Shown here one piece after another: positions 13,301-24,582 of a stretch of DNA of 64,000 nucleotides. Location: positions 26,137,764-26,201,763 of the forward strand of contig NC_088306.1 in the NCBI RefSeq assembly GCF_032854445.1. Direction: 5' to 3'. How positions within the stretch are numbered: position 1 is the stretch's first letter; each line of letters starts with the position of its first letter. Below the pieces are notes generated by a model. That model searched no databases. It saw nothing but the letters and a program-made list of their open reading frames with translations, and was not told where the DNA came from. The DNA comes from Liolophura sinensis (lineage: Eukaryota > Mollusca > Polyplacophora > Chitonida > Chitonidae). The position numbers were made by a program, and so were the translations under genes.

Positions 13301-16300
13301 GAAGAAAAGAAAGACATGGATCGTGCGCAAAAATGGGCCCTACACAGCTACAGTACAGCTCAGCTTAAAACCTAAATCAGCGCAATAATTAACGCGATAT
13401 TTCTCCGCTGGTAACGCGATATTCCTCTGCTGGCTAGCGCATTTTTCATCCACACTGGTACTTTGCCAGAAGTGTGAAGTCAGCCATATCACAGGACACT
13501 TCACACACGAGTACAGAACACTAACATAGGGTGAAAATATAGTTCTGCAGCGGGTAAAAGCTCTTGTGAAAAACTGAAGTAAAATGTAGACTTTTTCTCC
13601 TTTATTTAATATTGTTCAGGACAAAGTAAAGTAAATTCACAGAAATATATGGTGTTAACGCACAGGAACAGTGGGATCTGATTTCGTTGTATTCCAGCAT
13701 TGACCTGGCTACATATAATCTGCCTTGACAAGAGTGGAATTTCGATGCGCAACACATTTCAAATCCATAAATGTAATAAATGCTAATGTGTACAAACAAC
13801 TGAGTGTGCCACTGATTTTATCTCAATCTGTATCACGTCTTTCCTCGGCTTGATTTGGGAATTAAGCAGAGCTGTACTGTAGGCCATAGGGACATTGGTA
13901 CAAGTATACTGATTCATTTGTGTTATTTATTTGATTGGTGTTTTATGTCATACTTAAGAACAATTCAAAAGAAGCAATATGGTGGAAGGAATAACACACT
14001 GAAGACAGAGCTATGTATTACCTGGATAAGCACCTTTGCTATAAACAGATGAAACCCAAATCAATACTATCATACCTGGTAAGACTGGAAACCTGATGAG
14101 CATTTGCTGGAAGATGAGAAGGGATGGTTTATCTGTCAGAGCTCTCTGTAACCATGACCTGAAAGCTGCGGTAACCATCTCACTGTTTATGCTGCTGGGC
14201 TGAAAAACAAAAGTACAAAAACACGCAGCTTTTTATTGATCTCAATGATAAAAACACATATATACATTCATGGAACAGCCATGAAATCACTGGAATCTTT
14301 CAACAGTAGTGACTTTTTTCATTCCAAAATTAAAGGATATTGTAGAGTAGTGTTTTAATATTTATTTGTTTGATTCGTGTTTCACATGTACGTGATACTC
14401 AAGAGTATTTCACTTATACAATATCAGCAAGCATTATCAGTGATGGAGAGAAGAAACAAGGCAGAGCCTGGGGGAACACAGTATGGCCTTAATGTTTAAT
14501 ATTCAATACCTGACGATAAGTTTGTTGCTTTATTGAGAAAAGTTGCCATGCTAAGCACACTAAGCATCAGGAAATGGGACAAACGCAGAGCACCATGTGT
14601 CATTTTTTACACATTTCTCATATTAAATTCACCAGTGGCATCATACCTCCTACTTTACCTTGGTTTTGCACAGAACAGACCAAAGTAATGGACAAGTGGA
14701 ATACATGTTCATGGTTTTAGCTTCCACACTTTCCACAACGCTAAAGGGTATGGTCAAAGTATACAAAATACTGTCCAAAATATGCCACTTAAAGACAGTA
14801 ATAAATTTTGGATCCACCCAAAGTAAGGCTAAAAAGAAGAACAGAGGGCATGACTGTTGAACTGGAGAACTCTATTTTGCCCAAAGCTTACCTTTTCTTT
14901 AAGTGACATATTTCGCTCGAATCGGCTTGATCAATCAGTATTTTTGTGAAAATTGATTAATTTCTAATTGGCAAACCTTAAGTGTGAACATCAAAAGTAT
15001 CATTTTACGGCCATTCAGACAGTGAATTTTTACAGGCCAAACTTTGGGGGAAATTCATTAAATTAAAGCCGTGAGCACAACATCTGGAAACCTACTCACC
15101 AAATATGAAATCTGGAACAAGTGGACTGTGTCAATTTCAGCAGGTGGAGAACAAACAGCTTCTAACTGCACACGGCCAGTCACGTCCAGTTTTAGTTGCC
15201 TCCTCAGAAAGTCTGATATCATCATGTGACCTTCTAAAATCGTCTGCTGACGTAAGATATCACGAACAACAGCCTGATAGCTCGAGTTCATGCAGAGACC
15301 CGACGATTCTATGGTGACCACACGAACAACAACGCATAGGTCTTTGGTGGTAGTTGCCTTAGTCAAATTTGATGTAGCGTTTGAAGGAGGTTTTTTGTTG
15401 CCTGCATTAGTTTCTTTTGCTTTCTCAGCTTCTCTCTGTTCAGCTGCTTTTTTTTCTTCCTCCTTTTCAACAGGAGACAGAATTTTTGTAATTTTGGCGA
15501 AAAATACGGAAGGGAGAGGATTAGCTGTCGAGTAATCATTTCCATAGTTCTTGGGGGCCACGTCAGAATATCTCACAAACACATTGGTTGAATATTCAAG
15601 CTCCGCCTCCTCTTCTCCTAGTCTCAAAGCTTGGACGCGCAGGCCACATCTGAAAGTCTTCTCCAAAATAGCAGAGTTGTCTTTCCTTGAATTGACAGTC
15701 GGTTTGGACATATCTTTCACAATCTCAGGCGTCCAGAAAAATGACTTTACATAATCACTCAAACCTTGCAACATTCCTGCAGGCTCTGAAGAATGATGCT
15801 TCTGATTGGAGGAAAGTCTTCTGAGATTTGATTGGTCCATCTGGGAAGTCTGATCACCACTGGCTGATGAAGTCTCAGGAGGAGGAGCTAATCCCTGACC
15901 TTGAGACGTATGTCTGACCTTGGGATCAACAATAACTTCTGTATTATTGACTAGAAGCACACACTGTCCAGCAGGTTGGATGGCACCTGATGAGGATAAG
16001 AGTAAGAAATATTTACACGATGCATGAGATGCATGTTTCAGAGGTATAATACGAGGTGAAATGCAGTAACTGAAACGCTATATGTATAAAGCCATTAATT
16101 TACACTAATCTCAACGTTTTATCTATTTCGTCTCCAGAAATTTGTACTATAATAATAAATCATGTAGGGGGCTAAATGGTTAGGTTTGTTGCTCCAGCGA
16201 CAATAAAATAAAATAGGGAAATTACAGAATGCACTCCTCCCAAAGTTTATGTAGCCTTGAGGGCAATACACTGTCAGTGACATTCACTGAAAACTAACGG

Positions 16301-19300
16301 CCTTCCACCAATATGGTATGATAGTCTGTATTTCAAATGTGGGAAAGTTCATTAGTAACTGGTCAATTGTTTAACCTAGCCCCTATGGCATCACTCTGTA
16401 TATTTATTGATTTATTGATTTATTTATTTATTTATTTATTTGCTGTTTTACATCATAGTCACAGTTCTTTCAATCTTGGGTATGACAGTGAACAGAAGTC
16501 AAATACAGCATCTTCCTTGTGAGAATTTGATTTACTTATTTGATTACTATTCCTGAGTAACCCATAGACTTTGGCTAGGAGCCTGGCAAACCTCCCTTTT
16601 ATTCAAGCAAGCGACCTTATTCGCCAAGGGCCTGTAAGAATTTCAATTACACAATAAATAATGTTTTAATCAGATTAAAAGTGTTGGTTGTTCTGGTTGC
16701 ACAGGCTAGTGAAAGTTGACCTATGAGACACACCTACCTATTTTGAGGAAGACACAGGTAGATGAGCTGACCCAGACAGGTAATACCTGTTAAAACAAGA
16801 GTTCATGTGAACACAACGTATACCCCAACAAATGCGTTTGTTTGAAAAGTATAATGCCAGCAGTATTGTGGTGAGTATACTCCCTGAGGGGAATCTTCGT
16901 GGGTGTCGATCATAGGCATGACAACTACGCAAGCGGACAAATGTGTCCACCAAAAATGAAAACTTTATGCGGAACACAGTTGGAGTCGTAGCCCAGACAC
17001 GAAATCATTTTTATTTATATGGTATATATAAAAAAATGGCTGTCTGGTTACCATGACAACAGTGGAAATAGACTAATGTGAGTCGTGACACATTGTCATC
17101 TGTGTATGTATGTATCCACCAAAAATTATAGCTCTGAGTGGAGTTATAGCCCGGACATGAAATCATATCTATTTATATATTATACATTTGGAAATGGTAA
17201 TCTGGTAACCATGACAACTGCAGAAATGAACAAATGTCATTCCCTACACATTGTCATCTGTGTATGTATGTATCCACCAAAAATTAAAACTCTATGTTGA
17301 CAGTTGGAGTTATAGCCCCGACACAAAATCATATCTATTTATACAGTATATATAAGGAAACTAGCAATGTGGTTACCATGACAACTGCAGAAATGAACAA
17401 ATAAGAGTTATGACACATTGTCATTTGTGTATCTATGCATACACTAAAAAGTACAACTCCCCATGGAAAACACTTGAAGATATAGCCCGGACAGGAAAAC
17501 GGACGGGCAGACAGACAGATGGACAACATCACTATAACATAATACCCTTCACCTAATGGTGGGGGTGTGTAAACATCACGCAATGTTAATGTCTTCGGAA
17601 AACGAAACTGAAGTGGTTATCGTGTCAAAATAGGTCTCTGTTCATTAATGTGAAATTGTCTATGGCGTACTACATTGGATATAGTCAGTGATCACCTTTT
17701 ATCTTATTTACCTATATTTCATACATACTTTATACACAAATAACTTTATGTGTAAATGTGAGCATGTGTGATGGACTCAAGGAAGATTGGTTTTGTAATT
17801 AACTGGTCTCCTTCACGAAACAAAGTATTATTATTATTATTATTGTTATTATTATTACCTGTCCCTGCCACACCACTCTCACTTGATCCAGCAGGTGTGT
17901 CTCCACAAATGACGCATGCAGCTCCTACAACAACAACGGTAAATTGTAATGTCAGATTAAAGATTACCTATTTTGGATCTCTTGCTCGTTTCTACAGCTG
18001 AATTATGGCTTGATCCCGTTTTTCAGTGGTTTTGTCAGCTTAATGTGACATGCCCCAATTCCTCAACCTTTTCGCATAAAAAAGAGCAACTTTTAGTGCA
18101 AAAATTTATGCACATTGGTCAATTTGTGGGTTTCACAAAAAGTATAAGTTTATGAGTTTACACAGAATAATGCCTTTAGAATATGCTTGAATACACACCT
18201 TGCAAACATGCGAAAACACTGAAGAATGGCAGTAAGATAAGCTCAACAACCATGTTAACAAGTCCAGACTGTTTAATTCCATAAAATTTTTTTAAAAAAA
18301 CACAACAGCATAGCATACTATTCAGGGTGGGAAACATGGTAAAGGTATCAGCCAGTACATTACAATATCCCACACACCTGATGTCATATACATGTACATG
18401 TATGTGTATTTGCACACGTACCACATCTGACATCACGGTGACTGACCCTAACACAAACTTGAGCCTGTAGTCAGATGATTCACACCAACTCTGGATCAGT
18501 CAAACACCCATACCGGCCGTATGAGGCTGAGGATTTCATTGTGATCATGATAGACAAGCTATAACTATTTATTCTTTAACATTTGACTGAATTTTTAAAA
18601 AAGTCTAAAAAATCTAATATATAAATTTTGATGACCTATCAAATGACAGTTACATAACTTTCAAGCGTTCTTTGCCTGTCTACAAAAAAAAAATGACCAT
18701 AACAATGAAGACCAGTAACAACTCACCAGTATCTCCCAGTCATCTACAGACACTGGCTCCACAAACACTTGTTTACACTCCAGAAGACCCGATATCTGTT
18801 TGAGGACAACCTGCACAACATACAGCATTTTGAAAATTATTCCAGAATTTCCAATCATATTAATTTCTATGACTTGAACACAGCAGCAGGCCAACTGCTG
18901 CTTCAAAGTTGGGAGGCCTGGGACTACAGCCTGGAGAGGACTATACCAAAGACTTTAAATACGGCTTGGTTGTCCGTGTAATGTGACTGGGTGGGGTGTC
19001 ATGTCTGGTGTTACGTTTCAGTGGCGGCATGGACTCGCCCTGTCAAAAAAAGACACAGTATATGCATACTAATGACTCCCTGTTATCACATGAATGAAAG
19101 ATTAAGTACGAAAAACCTCAGGTACATATAAATATTAATTAATCAAATTTTGTTACAAAGTCTTTAAGGGAGTGAAAATACTAAGAGAGGTACATGCAGC
19201 CTTGGTTTCATTCAAGCTTCTATAAAATGTTTACCACAGAGCCATGATCAATCCCAAGTTTGTTTGCATAAAGTCCATTCAGCAAAACCGTCTTCGATCC

Positions 19301-21595
19301 ATCACTTGATGCCTGAGTTGTCTCCCCTGACCAACTGCAGTATGCGCTGCCTTTACCTTCCACTTGAAGTTCAAAGACAGTAATCTGGAACATAATTTAT
19401 TTCATGAGAGCGGTTAAATTATTTTATTCAATTATTAAACTGTTAAGGGGTGAATAAGAAACAAGAAGCTGCATACATGGCAAGTGCTTCTCATGTGTCA
19501 TCACCAGTAAATCCACACAAGCGTGAAACTTGTGGAAACTATACCACTGCAATGTTTCCCCTCACTGTGAGAAGTGTGCATTCAAACACATCAGTTTCAT
19601 GCTTGTGTGGATTTACTAATGATGCCACATGGGAACATGTACCTGGAATTGATAGCTGAGACAATTATGAGTCTGGACAGACAAATCACTTGTTGGATAG
19701 CAGTAGTGTATTGAGGACAGCATGGGAAGTACAGAGGTGTTCCAGATAAGCCTATGGGACAAGACAGGGCTGTAACAGTACATGTATATGTAATCATAAC
19801 CCTATAGAGCTAGCCTTTTATTTGATTTTTTTTTTCACTCATATATCTTCTAGTTCAATTATATTGAATGTTGAGGTCTATTTTCAACAGTTTCTGATAT
19901 TGGATTTAAACGTGTGTGAGTGTTTCAAAAGGTTGTTTTTTCGTTCAATCCACACAAGGAATCGATATGCGCAGCCATTTTTGAGTGGACTGAAAAGGCC
20001 CAATTTGTTCTTTGCAGAATGGATCGAAATTTTGAAAACAGACCTCAACGTTTAATTTAATTGAACTAATATATTACTTATTTTATTTCATTGGTGTTTT
20101 ACCAATATTTCACTTACACGATGGCGGCCAGTGACCATCCGCAGGCAGCTGGAAGACCTTCCCATGTACATCTGGAAAGCAAGCCAGCATGAGCTGGACT
20201 TGAACTCCAGCATTGGTGGGAGGCTCCTGGGTGATTGCTACATGCTGTTGTTCTAACCATCTCACCGCTGAACTAATATAACCTCTTGACAAAATATCCT
20301 GCTAATTAGTTTACCCCCTTCCAATTTTTGCACACATGGCAAAAAGACTACTCCTGGCTATTGAACATCAACCGTGAAGAAGTAACCTGGCAGTTAAGGG
20401 CCTCCTGATATCAGATACATACAAATTTATTTTCAACCATGCCTTACTTCATACTAAAGATAAAACACCAATAAAGAGCTCAAAATAATCCTCGTTAAAC
20501 AGTGACTAAACATAAAACCATCAGTAATTAGGATTAATCTAATTATGTTCTAAGACAATGGCATGGAGTGAAACATGCATATCTCTTTCTGTTTCTCATA
20601 TAGATGTATAAAATATAATGCAAAACAATCCTCATGTTTCAATGTACAGCACCCTACCTGTTCTTTTTTAAAATATCATATTTTATACCACTACACAGGC
20701 AACAAATGTAATTAACATAAACAGAAATGCAAATGAATAATTTGACACTGCCTTTGTCAGAAATTTGCAAAAATGTGGATAGAGTGCCCTTGAGGGATAT
20801 GCAAGGCATGTTTTGTGTTATAGGCGGGGTCATTGAGTTTAAAATTTAAAACTTCTGCATGTTCTAGTCCATATACCATTCTGTAAGACAAGTCCGAAGT
20901 TGGAGGTCATGTGACAACTATTTCGTTATTACAACAAAATGTCTGCGCAATTATAGCATTGGGGAAAAGGCCACTTTTTGCCACTTCACTAGCGACCAGT
21001 AAGACCTAGTTGTACAAAATAATGTCATGAAAGCTCTGTAGAAATACTCAGACTATCTGCAATGCTGAAAATTATACAAATCCAACCGATATAACATTGC
21101 TTACAGCAATTCAAAAAAGTCATTTTCCTACGCCATAAAGTTGCAAGCACATTTTCTTCACCCACGTTGTTAGTTTCTAAGGAGATCACGTAGTCTCTAG
21201 CTTCAGATCCATCTCGCAGAATTGTCTTACAAGATAATGCCATATAATTAGAAAAGATCTAGGCCTAATTAATGCATACTCTTGATATGATATGTATACT
21301 CTGTGCTCTGAGAATTATATTGATGGGTTGGTTGTTGTGCAGTGGAAAATAGGGACAAAGACACAGTCTAACAAAGATATGCACATTTTCTGACAAATGT
21401 CACAACAGATGATTCTTAAAAGCGAGTCTTGTGACAATGTGTTGTTGTTGTTGTTTTACTAGCAGCTGAAAAACGGTACTAACAAAATGACAGCGTTACC
21501 TGATCCGACACACTTCCAGAAATCAACCCATCTGGGAGCGTGAGAAAACAGTTCTTGTCCGACTTGTATTCGAGAACTGCACAATAACACGTCAT
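1..21595 (-). CDS. PEX1: PEX1, peroxisomal AAA+ ATPase (3' end outside window)
   Basis: Multi-exon gene on the minus strand; 19 exons with GT-AG borders and compatible phases give about 1031 codons (vertebrate PEX1 is about 1280 residues), so the last exons lie left of position 1. PEX1 pairs with PEX6 in a double-ring AAA+ hexamer at the peroxisomal membrane that extracts the ubiquitinated import receptor PEX5. What is seen: a PEX1-type N-terminal region, a divergent first ATPase ring (Walker A GARGTGKS, about residues 602-609) and a strongly conserved second ring (GAPGTGKT, about 884-891; Walker [30 protein letters not shown]). Both motif positions agree with the known family. The start is the ATG at 21593-21595, opening with [10 protein letters not shown]. 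Introns hold SINEs, MITE-like copies and minisatellites. Assignment is by recalled family similarity; exon borders are by eye. Confidence 0.96.
860..1065 (-). mobile_element. tRNA-derived SINE, diverged
   Basis: Contains 'aagccagcatgtgctgggct' and 'tgaactcacagcgac' (reverse of a tRNA-like B box); 3' part eroded. Confidence 0.7.
1134..1911 (-). repeat. 72-bp minisatellite, 11 units, in PEX1 intron 17
   Basis: Unit starts 'ccatcctcgtgagcatacca' at 1141 and recurs every 72 bp through 1861 with few substitutions. 72 is a multiple of three and the minus frame lacks stops, producing a 204-codon artefact ORF ([20 protein letters not shown]). Confidence 0.95.
3151..3353 (+). mobile_element. MITE-like element, copy 1
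   Basis: Member of a roughly 200-bp family with inverted ends (consensus left 'aaccttttcgcat', right 'atgcgaaaaggttgaagaat'). Internal markers 'gagcaatttatg' and 'ggttggatgg' are present. PEX1 intron 15. Confidence 0.8.
4364..4856. repeat. 66-bp minisatellite, about 8 units, in PEX1 intron 13
   Basis: Unit 'cagtggtgtgtgtccgtagc' plus 'aagacagtcccgatgtagtt' and 'catacaagcatacacattt'; some units lack the last part. Open on both strands, hence overlapping spurious ORFs. Confidence 0.93.
7680..7755 (+). mobile_element. SINE 3' fragment
   Basis: 'cataatgctggccgccattg' through 'acggcgtaaatcaccaatca' and an AAATA tail. Confidence 0.85.
8776..14199 (-). CDS. PEX1: PEX1 exons 7-11: first (D1) AAA+ ring
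   Basis: Exons: 14076-14199, 12457-12679, 11234-11466, 10146-10313, 8776-8930, with closing phases 1, 2, 1, 1, 0. Exon 9 carries Walker [15 protein letters not shown]; exon 10 carries the Walker B segment [13 protein letters not shown], where Asp replaces the usual catalytic Glu, as is normal for the weakly active D1 of PEX1. Exon 11 carries [17 protein letters not shown], equivalent to the sensor-1 region. Exon 7 ([11 protein letters not shown]) and exon 8 correspond to the segment just before D1. Introns in this span contain two SINEs (9061, 12225), a SINE fragment and a MITE-like copy (11011-11207). Confidence 0.93.
9061..9335 (-). mobile_element. tRNA-derived SINE, near full length
   Basis: Starts with the reversed AAATA tail and 'gattggtgttttacgccg', then 'ggcggccagcattatggtgg' and the tRNA-like head at the right. 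Strand is given by head-to-tail direction. Confidence 0.9.
10552..10740 (-). mobile_element. SINE, internally deleted
   Basis: 'gatttgattggagttacgcc', 'aataatggtgggaggaaa', and a reversed head ending 'gcattagtgagagtctcctg'. Confidence 0.75.
11011..11207 (+). mobile_element. MITE-like element, copy 2
   Basis: Same family; 'agccttttcacatacaaaag' at the left, 'gtgaaaagtttgaagaatta' at the right, 'acattggttggatgggccag' inside. PEX1 intron 9. Confidence 0.8.
12225..12405 (+). mobile_element. SINE, partial head
   Basis: 'aacctgcagatggtcctggg' then 'gaaatattcttgagaatagc' and an AAATAAATGAATAAA tail. Confidence 0.8.
13919..13995 (-). mobile_element. SINE fragment
   Basis: 'tatttgattggtgttttatg' followed by degraded body. 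Confidence 0.65.
14358..14482 (-). mobile_element. SINE fragment
   Basis: 'tatttgtttgattcgtgttt', 'tatttcacttatacaatat', 'agcattatcagtgatgg'; diverged. Confidence 0.65.
15100..15986 (-). CDS. PEX1: PEX1 exon 6: long linker exon
   Basis: The largest PEX1 exon, 887 bp, phase 1 in and phase 0 out, about 296 codons. It opens (joined to the previous exon) with [20 protein letters not shown] and ends VHLFQISYL before a GTGAGT donor. The middle is polar and low in complexity, with a Lys/Glu-rich run ([19 protein letters not shown]) followed by an Asn/Lys/Ser-rich stretch, as expected for the poorly conserved linker between the N-domain and first ATPase ring. The segment [16 protein letters not shown] resembles the family sequence just before that ring. 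The open frame runs past the donor to 15058 but those residues are intronic. Confidence 0.92.
16738..21595 (-). CDS. PEX1: PEX1 exons 1-5: N-terminal adaptor-like domain
   Basis: Exons on the minus strand: 21500-21595 (32 codons), 19235-19384 (50), 18727-18810 (28), 17859-17924 (22), 16738-16786 (16 plus one base). Recognisable segments are [12 protein letters not shown] (exon 3), [19 protein letters not shown] (exon 4) and VLPVWV (exon 5), matching the order and spacing of the PEX1 N-terminal double-psi-barrel region, which in the family contributes to adaptor and membrane contacts. Exons 1-4 end in phase 0 and exon 5 in phase 1. The exon 4 splice donor sits directly in an ATT/AAT microsatellite. 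Intron 1 (19385-21499) holds two inverted-repeat elements and a SINE; intron 4 (16787-17858) holds a roughly 160-bp tandem repeat. Confidence 0.9.
16985..17500. repeat. roughly 160-bp tandem repeat, about 3 units, in PEX1 intron 4
   Basis: 'atgacaactgcagaaatgaa' and 'cacattgtcatctgtgtatg' type segments recur; 'gacacgaaatca' variants start at about 16994, 17154 and 17319. Units are diverged. Confidence 0.8.
17826..17858. repeat. ATT microsatellite abutting the PEX1 exon 4 donor
   Basis: 'ttattattattattgttatt' type run; on the minus strand it begins directly at the GT of the exon 4 splice donor (GTAATAATAATAAC). Confidence 0.9.
18057..18229 (+). mobile_element. MITE-like element, copy 3
   Basis: Same family with the clearest left end 'attcctcaaccttttcgcat'; right end 'atgcgaaaacactgaagaat'. 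Shortened internally. PEX1 intron 3. Confidence 0.8.
19487..19636. mobile_element. foldback element, about 150 bp
   Basis: Arms of about 45 bp: 'agtaaatccacacaagcgtg' at 19507 and its inverted match 'catgcttgtgtggatttact' at about 19598, with a few mismatches. PEX1 intron 1. Confidence 0.75.
19854..20065. mobile_element. inverted-repeat element, 212 bp
   Basis: Left end 'ttcaattatattgaatgttg' plus 'aggtct', right end 'gacctcaacgtttaatttaa' plus 'ttgaa'; arms of about 30 bp with few mismatches. PEX1 intron 1. Confidence 0.75.
20080..20275 (-). mobile_element. SINE with internal deletion
   Basis: 'atttcattggtgttttacca', 'gatggcggccagtgaccatc' (central block missing), reversed tRNA-like head. 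Confidence 0.8.
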
Positions 21596-21888
21596 CTTAT
21601 CACAAAATCGCTAAGTTACCGATGACCTTTTGGCATACCGACGATATCGTGTTGGAAAATGAAAGTTCAACATGGTCTGTCTAAAATTTTGATATGGATA
21701 ATATTTTTTACGCAAAATCCGGAATTCCATTTCTGAAAAAAAAAAATAATTGAAAGAAGGTAAACCTGAGGTGTGTAACTTGCAATACGGTAACTGGACG
21801 CATAATCTGCAAGATACAATGTGATCTTGTAATATAAAAAAAACCTCTCATTGGAAATTTAACATAATTGTCAGTGTCAGGTCAAGAA
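21596..21888. promoter_or_regulatory. putative bidirectional PEX1/TRAPPC14 promoter
   Basis: Only 293 bp separate the PEX1 start codon (minus) from the first in-frame ATG of TRAPPC14 (plus). The interval must hold both 5' UTRs and transcription starts unless there are unseen upstream noncoding exons. I see no TATA box at a convincing distance; there is an A-rich run near 21737-21747. Divergent pairs this close commonly share a promoter, so the role is an inference from spacing. Confidence 0.6.
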
Positions 21889-24582
21889 ATGTACGAGTCA
21901 GCTCTAAGTTTACGTTTCAACAATATGGAAGACACTTTGGACGTCTCGACCAAAATCAGATTAATTTTCCGTAAAGATGCAGAATTGCAGACGTTAGATG
22001 TCAGCAGCACAGATGCGTTGCTAAGGTTACATGTCGGGCAAACGATTGCACTAGCTGTTGTGGCTGTTTATGCCGGAAAACATGCGCACAATGAGATTGA
22101 AATGGATGGTTGGCGATCTCGGGTTCGTCTGCTGTCAGTCCACGCATGTTTGTCTCCGAGAGAGGCTCAGAAAGATGGGGCATGTCCGACTCGAACTGAC
22201 GACAATTTCGCACAGTCGACAAAACGATGTCCACCGTGTTCAAGCTTTGTAGAAGGACTGGAAAATGAGTGTATCTGTGATTTTAAATTGGTACATATTT
22301 TTAAACTGTTAATTAAAATGGTCATATATTTGTAAATGCATATTAATTTATTAGGTAAGGTCTTTTCTGGTTTTGGCTTGATAAATGAAACCGTGTGGTG
22401 TTAAAGTTGAGAAATCCACCAAGTGATTTATTTGTCTGATCAGTGTTTAACATTTCTAATGAAAAATTTTTCATTCACACAACAGTGTTCGAATTCTGTC
22501 AACATGTCTTAGGCCATAATGTCGTATTGACAATTGATTCCTTTTTTCCCGTCAAAACAGGCGTAGTTGATTATTAGTGTGTACAGCAGAACAGTATTTA
22601 TATTTCATTATCATTATTTCAGCAAATTTTACCTTATGCAACAATATCTGTCAAAAAATGAAATAATGTGTTTATATGTGAAGGTAAACTCTGCTCTTCT
22701 TACGTTAAATGACTTATTTGCTGGTGGGTGCCTGGAAACAAGGAATCATGTATGATAGGCCTCACACATAAATGAAACTGAATTGCCCAAATAAAACTAA
22801 CTCTTCAGCAGGTGCCTGACAAATAATAACCCATTCCCAGTTAAATGTAATTCTTTTTTCCAACTGAGATATTCCGGAACTCAGATATCTGGGCATTTGC
22901 TGTTATACTTGTGCCAAGATGCATACTCAGTCACACACAGCAATGAAAACATTGTCTAAATAACATGGGAGTTAATAGAAATCTCTGCTTCACATCCTCA
23001 TGCTTCAAAAACAGGTTGTGTTGACATTCACAATTTATATGTGCTTTGCATATTGTTCTGTTGTCTTACATACTATAAATTCTGGTTGTTGTCAGCCGTA
23101 CTGCTCTGAATATCGTCCCGTATTGTTCATTTTCCTATACCTTCTTTCACCTTTATCTTTCACCTCGTTGACTGCTTGCGGCTGACTTGTACTAGCGAAG
23201 TACAGTATGTCCACAGTCTCGAATCACTTAAATACATATACTGCTAAAGTGGCATATCTTAAACCACAATCACTAACAACTGACAGAGTTTCAACAGATG
23301 CTACCACTTTAGTTGTTGTAAAGATCTAAGACACATGAACATACAGTCTGCATGTTTAATTTTATGATGTGTAATTTAAATAACGTGCATGTCAACATTT
23401 GTACATTTCGCAGGACACTGAGCCAAAGTTTATTGATGACCTCAGCTGGGTTATTCCATTCTCGCTGACACTGAACTCCTTGCCAGGGCCTTGTGACAGA
23501 GTGGCGCTGAACGTGACCGTGTGGCTGGCAGATAAAGTTCACCCACCAGGAAGTAAGGCACTGGAACAGCTAGATATGATCCTGGAACCTAACGAGGGCA
23601 TCTTATTGGATGACAAGATTGTGTCACGTCTTGGTTGTAAGTCTGATGATGTGTTGTTGTGTCTGCACATTGGAGTTGTCAGCAATTGACAATATTGTTA
23701 ATTGGAATTAATTTTACCACAGACCATTTCTTGTGATTACATTGGCTGAGATTACTGTGGGTTTCAAACCCATGACCTCATAGATGTAGTTAAAAATTGG
23801 TTACATTTACATGTTATAAAGGAAGGTCTTTGCTCTAAAAATTCACCTGAAAAAAAAAAACAAGCATTTTAAAAGGAAGGCAATTGAAGGTCATACAGTA
23901 TTATCTTTGGCACTGACATTTTCCCAGTAGCATATCATTCTACCTTCCAGATAAAACATAAACTATTTTTCTAATGTGAAAAGATCTTGCAGGACTAGGC
24001 AATATGTGTAACTTATTCAAAATCAAGGTGTTTAGGTCAAATTCATTTGTTATTTGCATCGTTCAGACACATTTGGATGCAGCTGCTTATCAGGTGAGGT
24101 TGTCATGCTGTAGCACGAGACAAAAATATTGATTTCATTGAATATTAATCTGCAAATAGAAATTTATATGGTCTTACAATAATAGATGGTTTTTAATGTA
24201 GAATCAAGGGAGACAACTTTGCTTTGCTTGTTGTTTTCTCCCTGAAGTCCGTCTGGTAACTTGTAAACTTGTTAACACCCAAGTTTTGTACTTTTTTTGT
24301 TTCTTTTTTTTTCTGTTTCAAATCTTTAAAATAAACAACAAACCAGAAAAAAGATAAATAAAATTGTTTGTATATCTGTACACTAAAAGTGTAATTTGTC
24401 CTTTTGTATTTTGATAAAATTGAATTATTCCCATGTACTAAGGAGTTACAGGTTTTTCATGGTTTTAAGTGTTTATTTTTAACTATGTGTTTCAGTTTCT
24501 CATCTGATTGATGTCTATGATCCTCCTGTTGTTGATGTTAAGCTCATTGTTGTTGGTGGAAAACACAATCTGCTGCTAAAAG
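21889..24582 (+). CDS. TRAPPC14: TRAPPC14 exons 1-3
   Basis: Exon 1 (21889-22290, 134 codons) starts MYESALSLRF and contains LLRLHVGQTIALAVV, comparable to the hydrophobic strand near the vertebrate N-terminus; the rest is poorly conserved and its GTACAT donor is the least certain junction. Exon 2 (23414-23636) reads IDDLSWVIPFSLTLNSLP, and exon 3 (24496-24582) PPVVDVKLIVVGGKHNLLLK, both aligning well with human segments around VSLDRLPPG and QFTVAGKHLTVLK. Intron 1 (22291-23413) shows only a weak repeat fragment near 22435; I see nothing else in introns 1 and 2. Confidence 0.85.

Noticed and set aside
13185-13388. 67-codon plus ORF with [18 protein letters not shown]
   Set aside because: Lies in a PEX1 intron, no recognisable family, no splice context, short.
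18769-18981. 70-codon plus ORF ending [16 protein letters not shown]
   Set aside because: Overlaps PEX1 exon 3 in antisense; nothing recognisable and no splice context.
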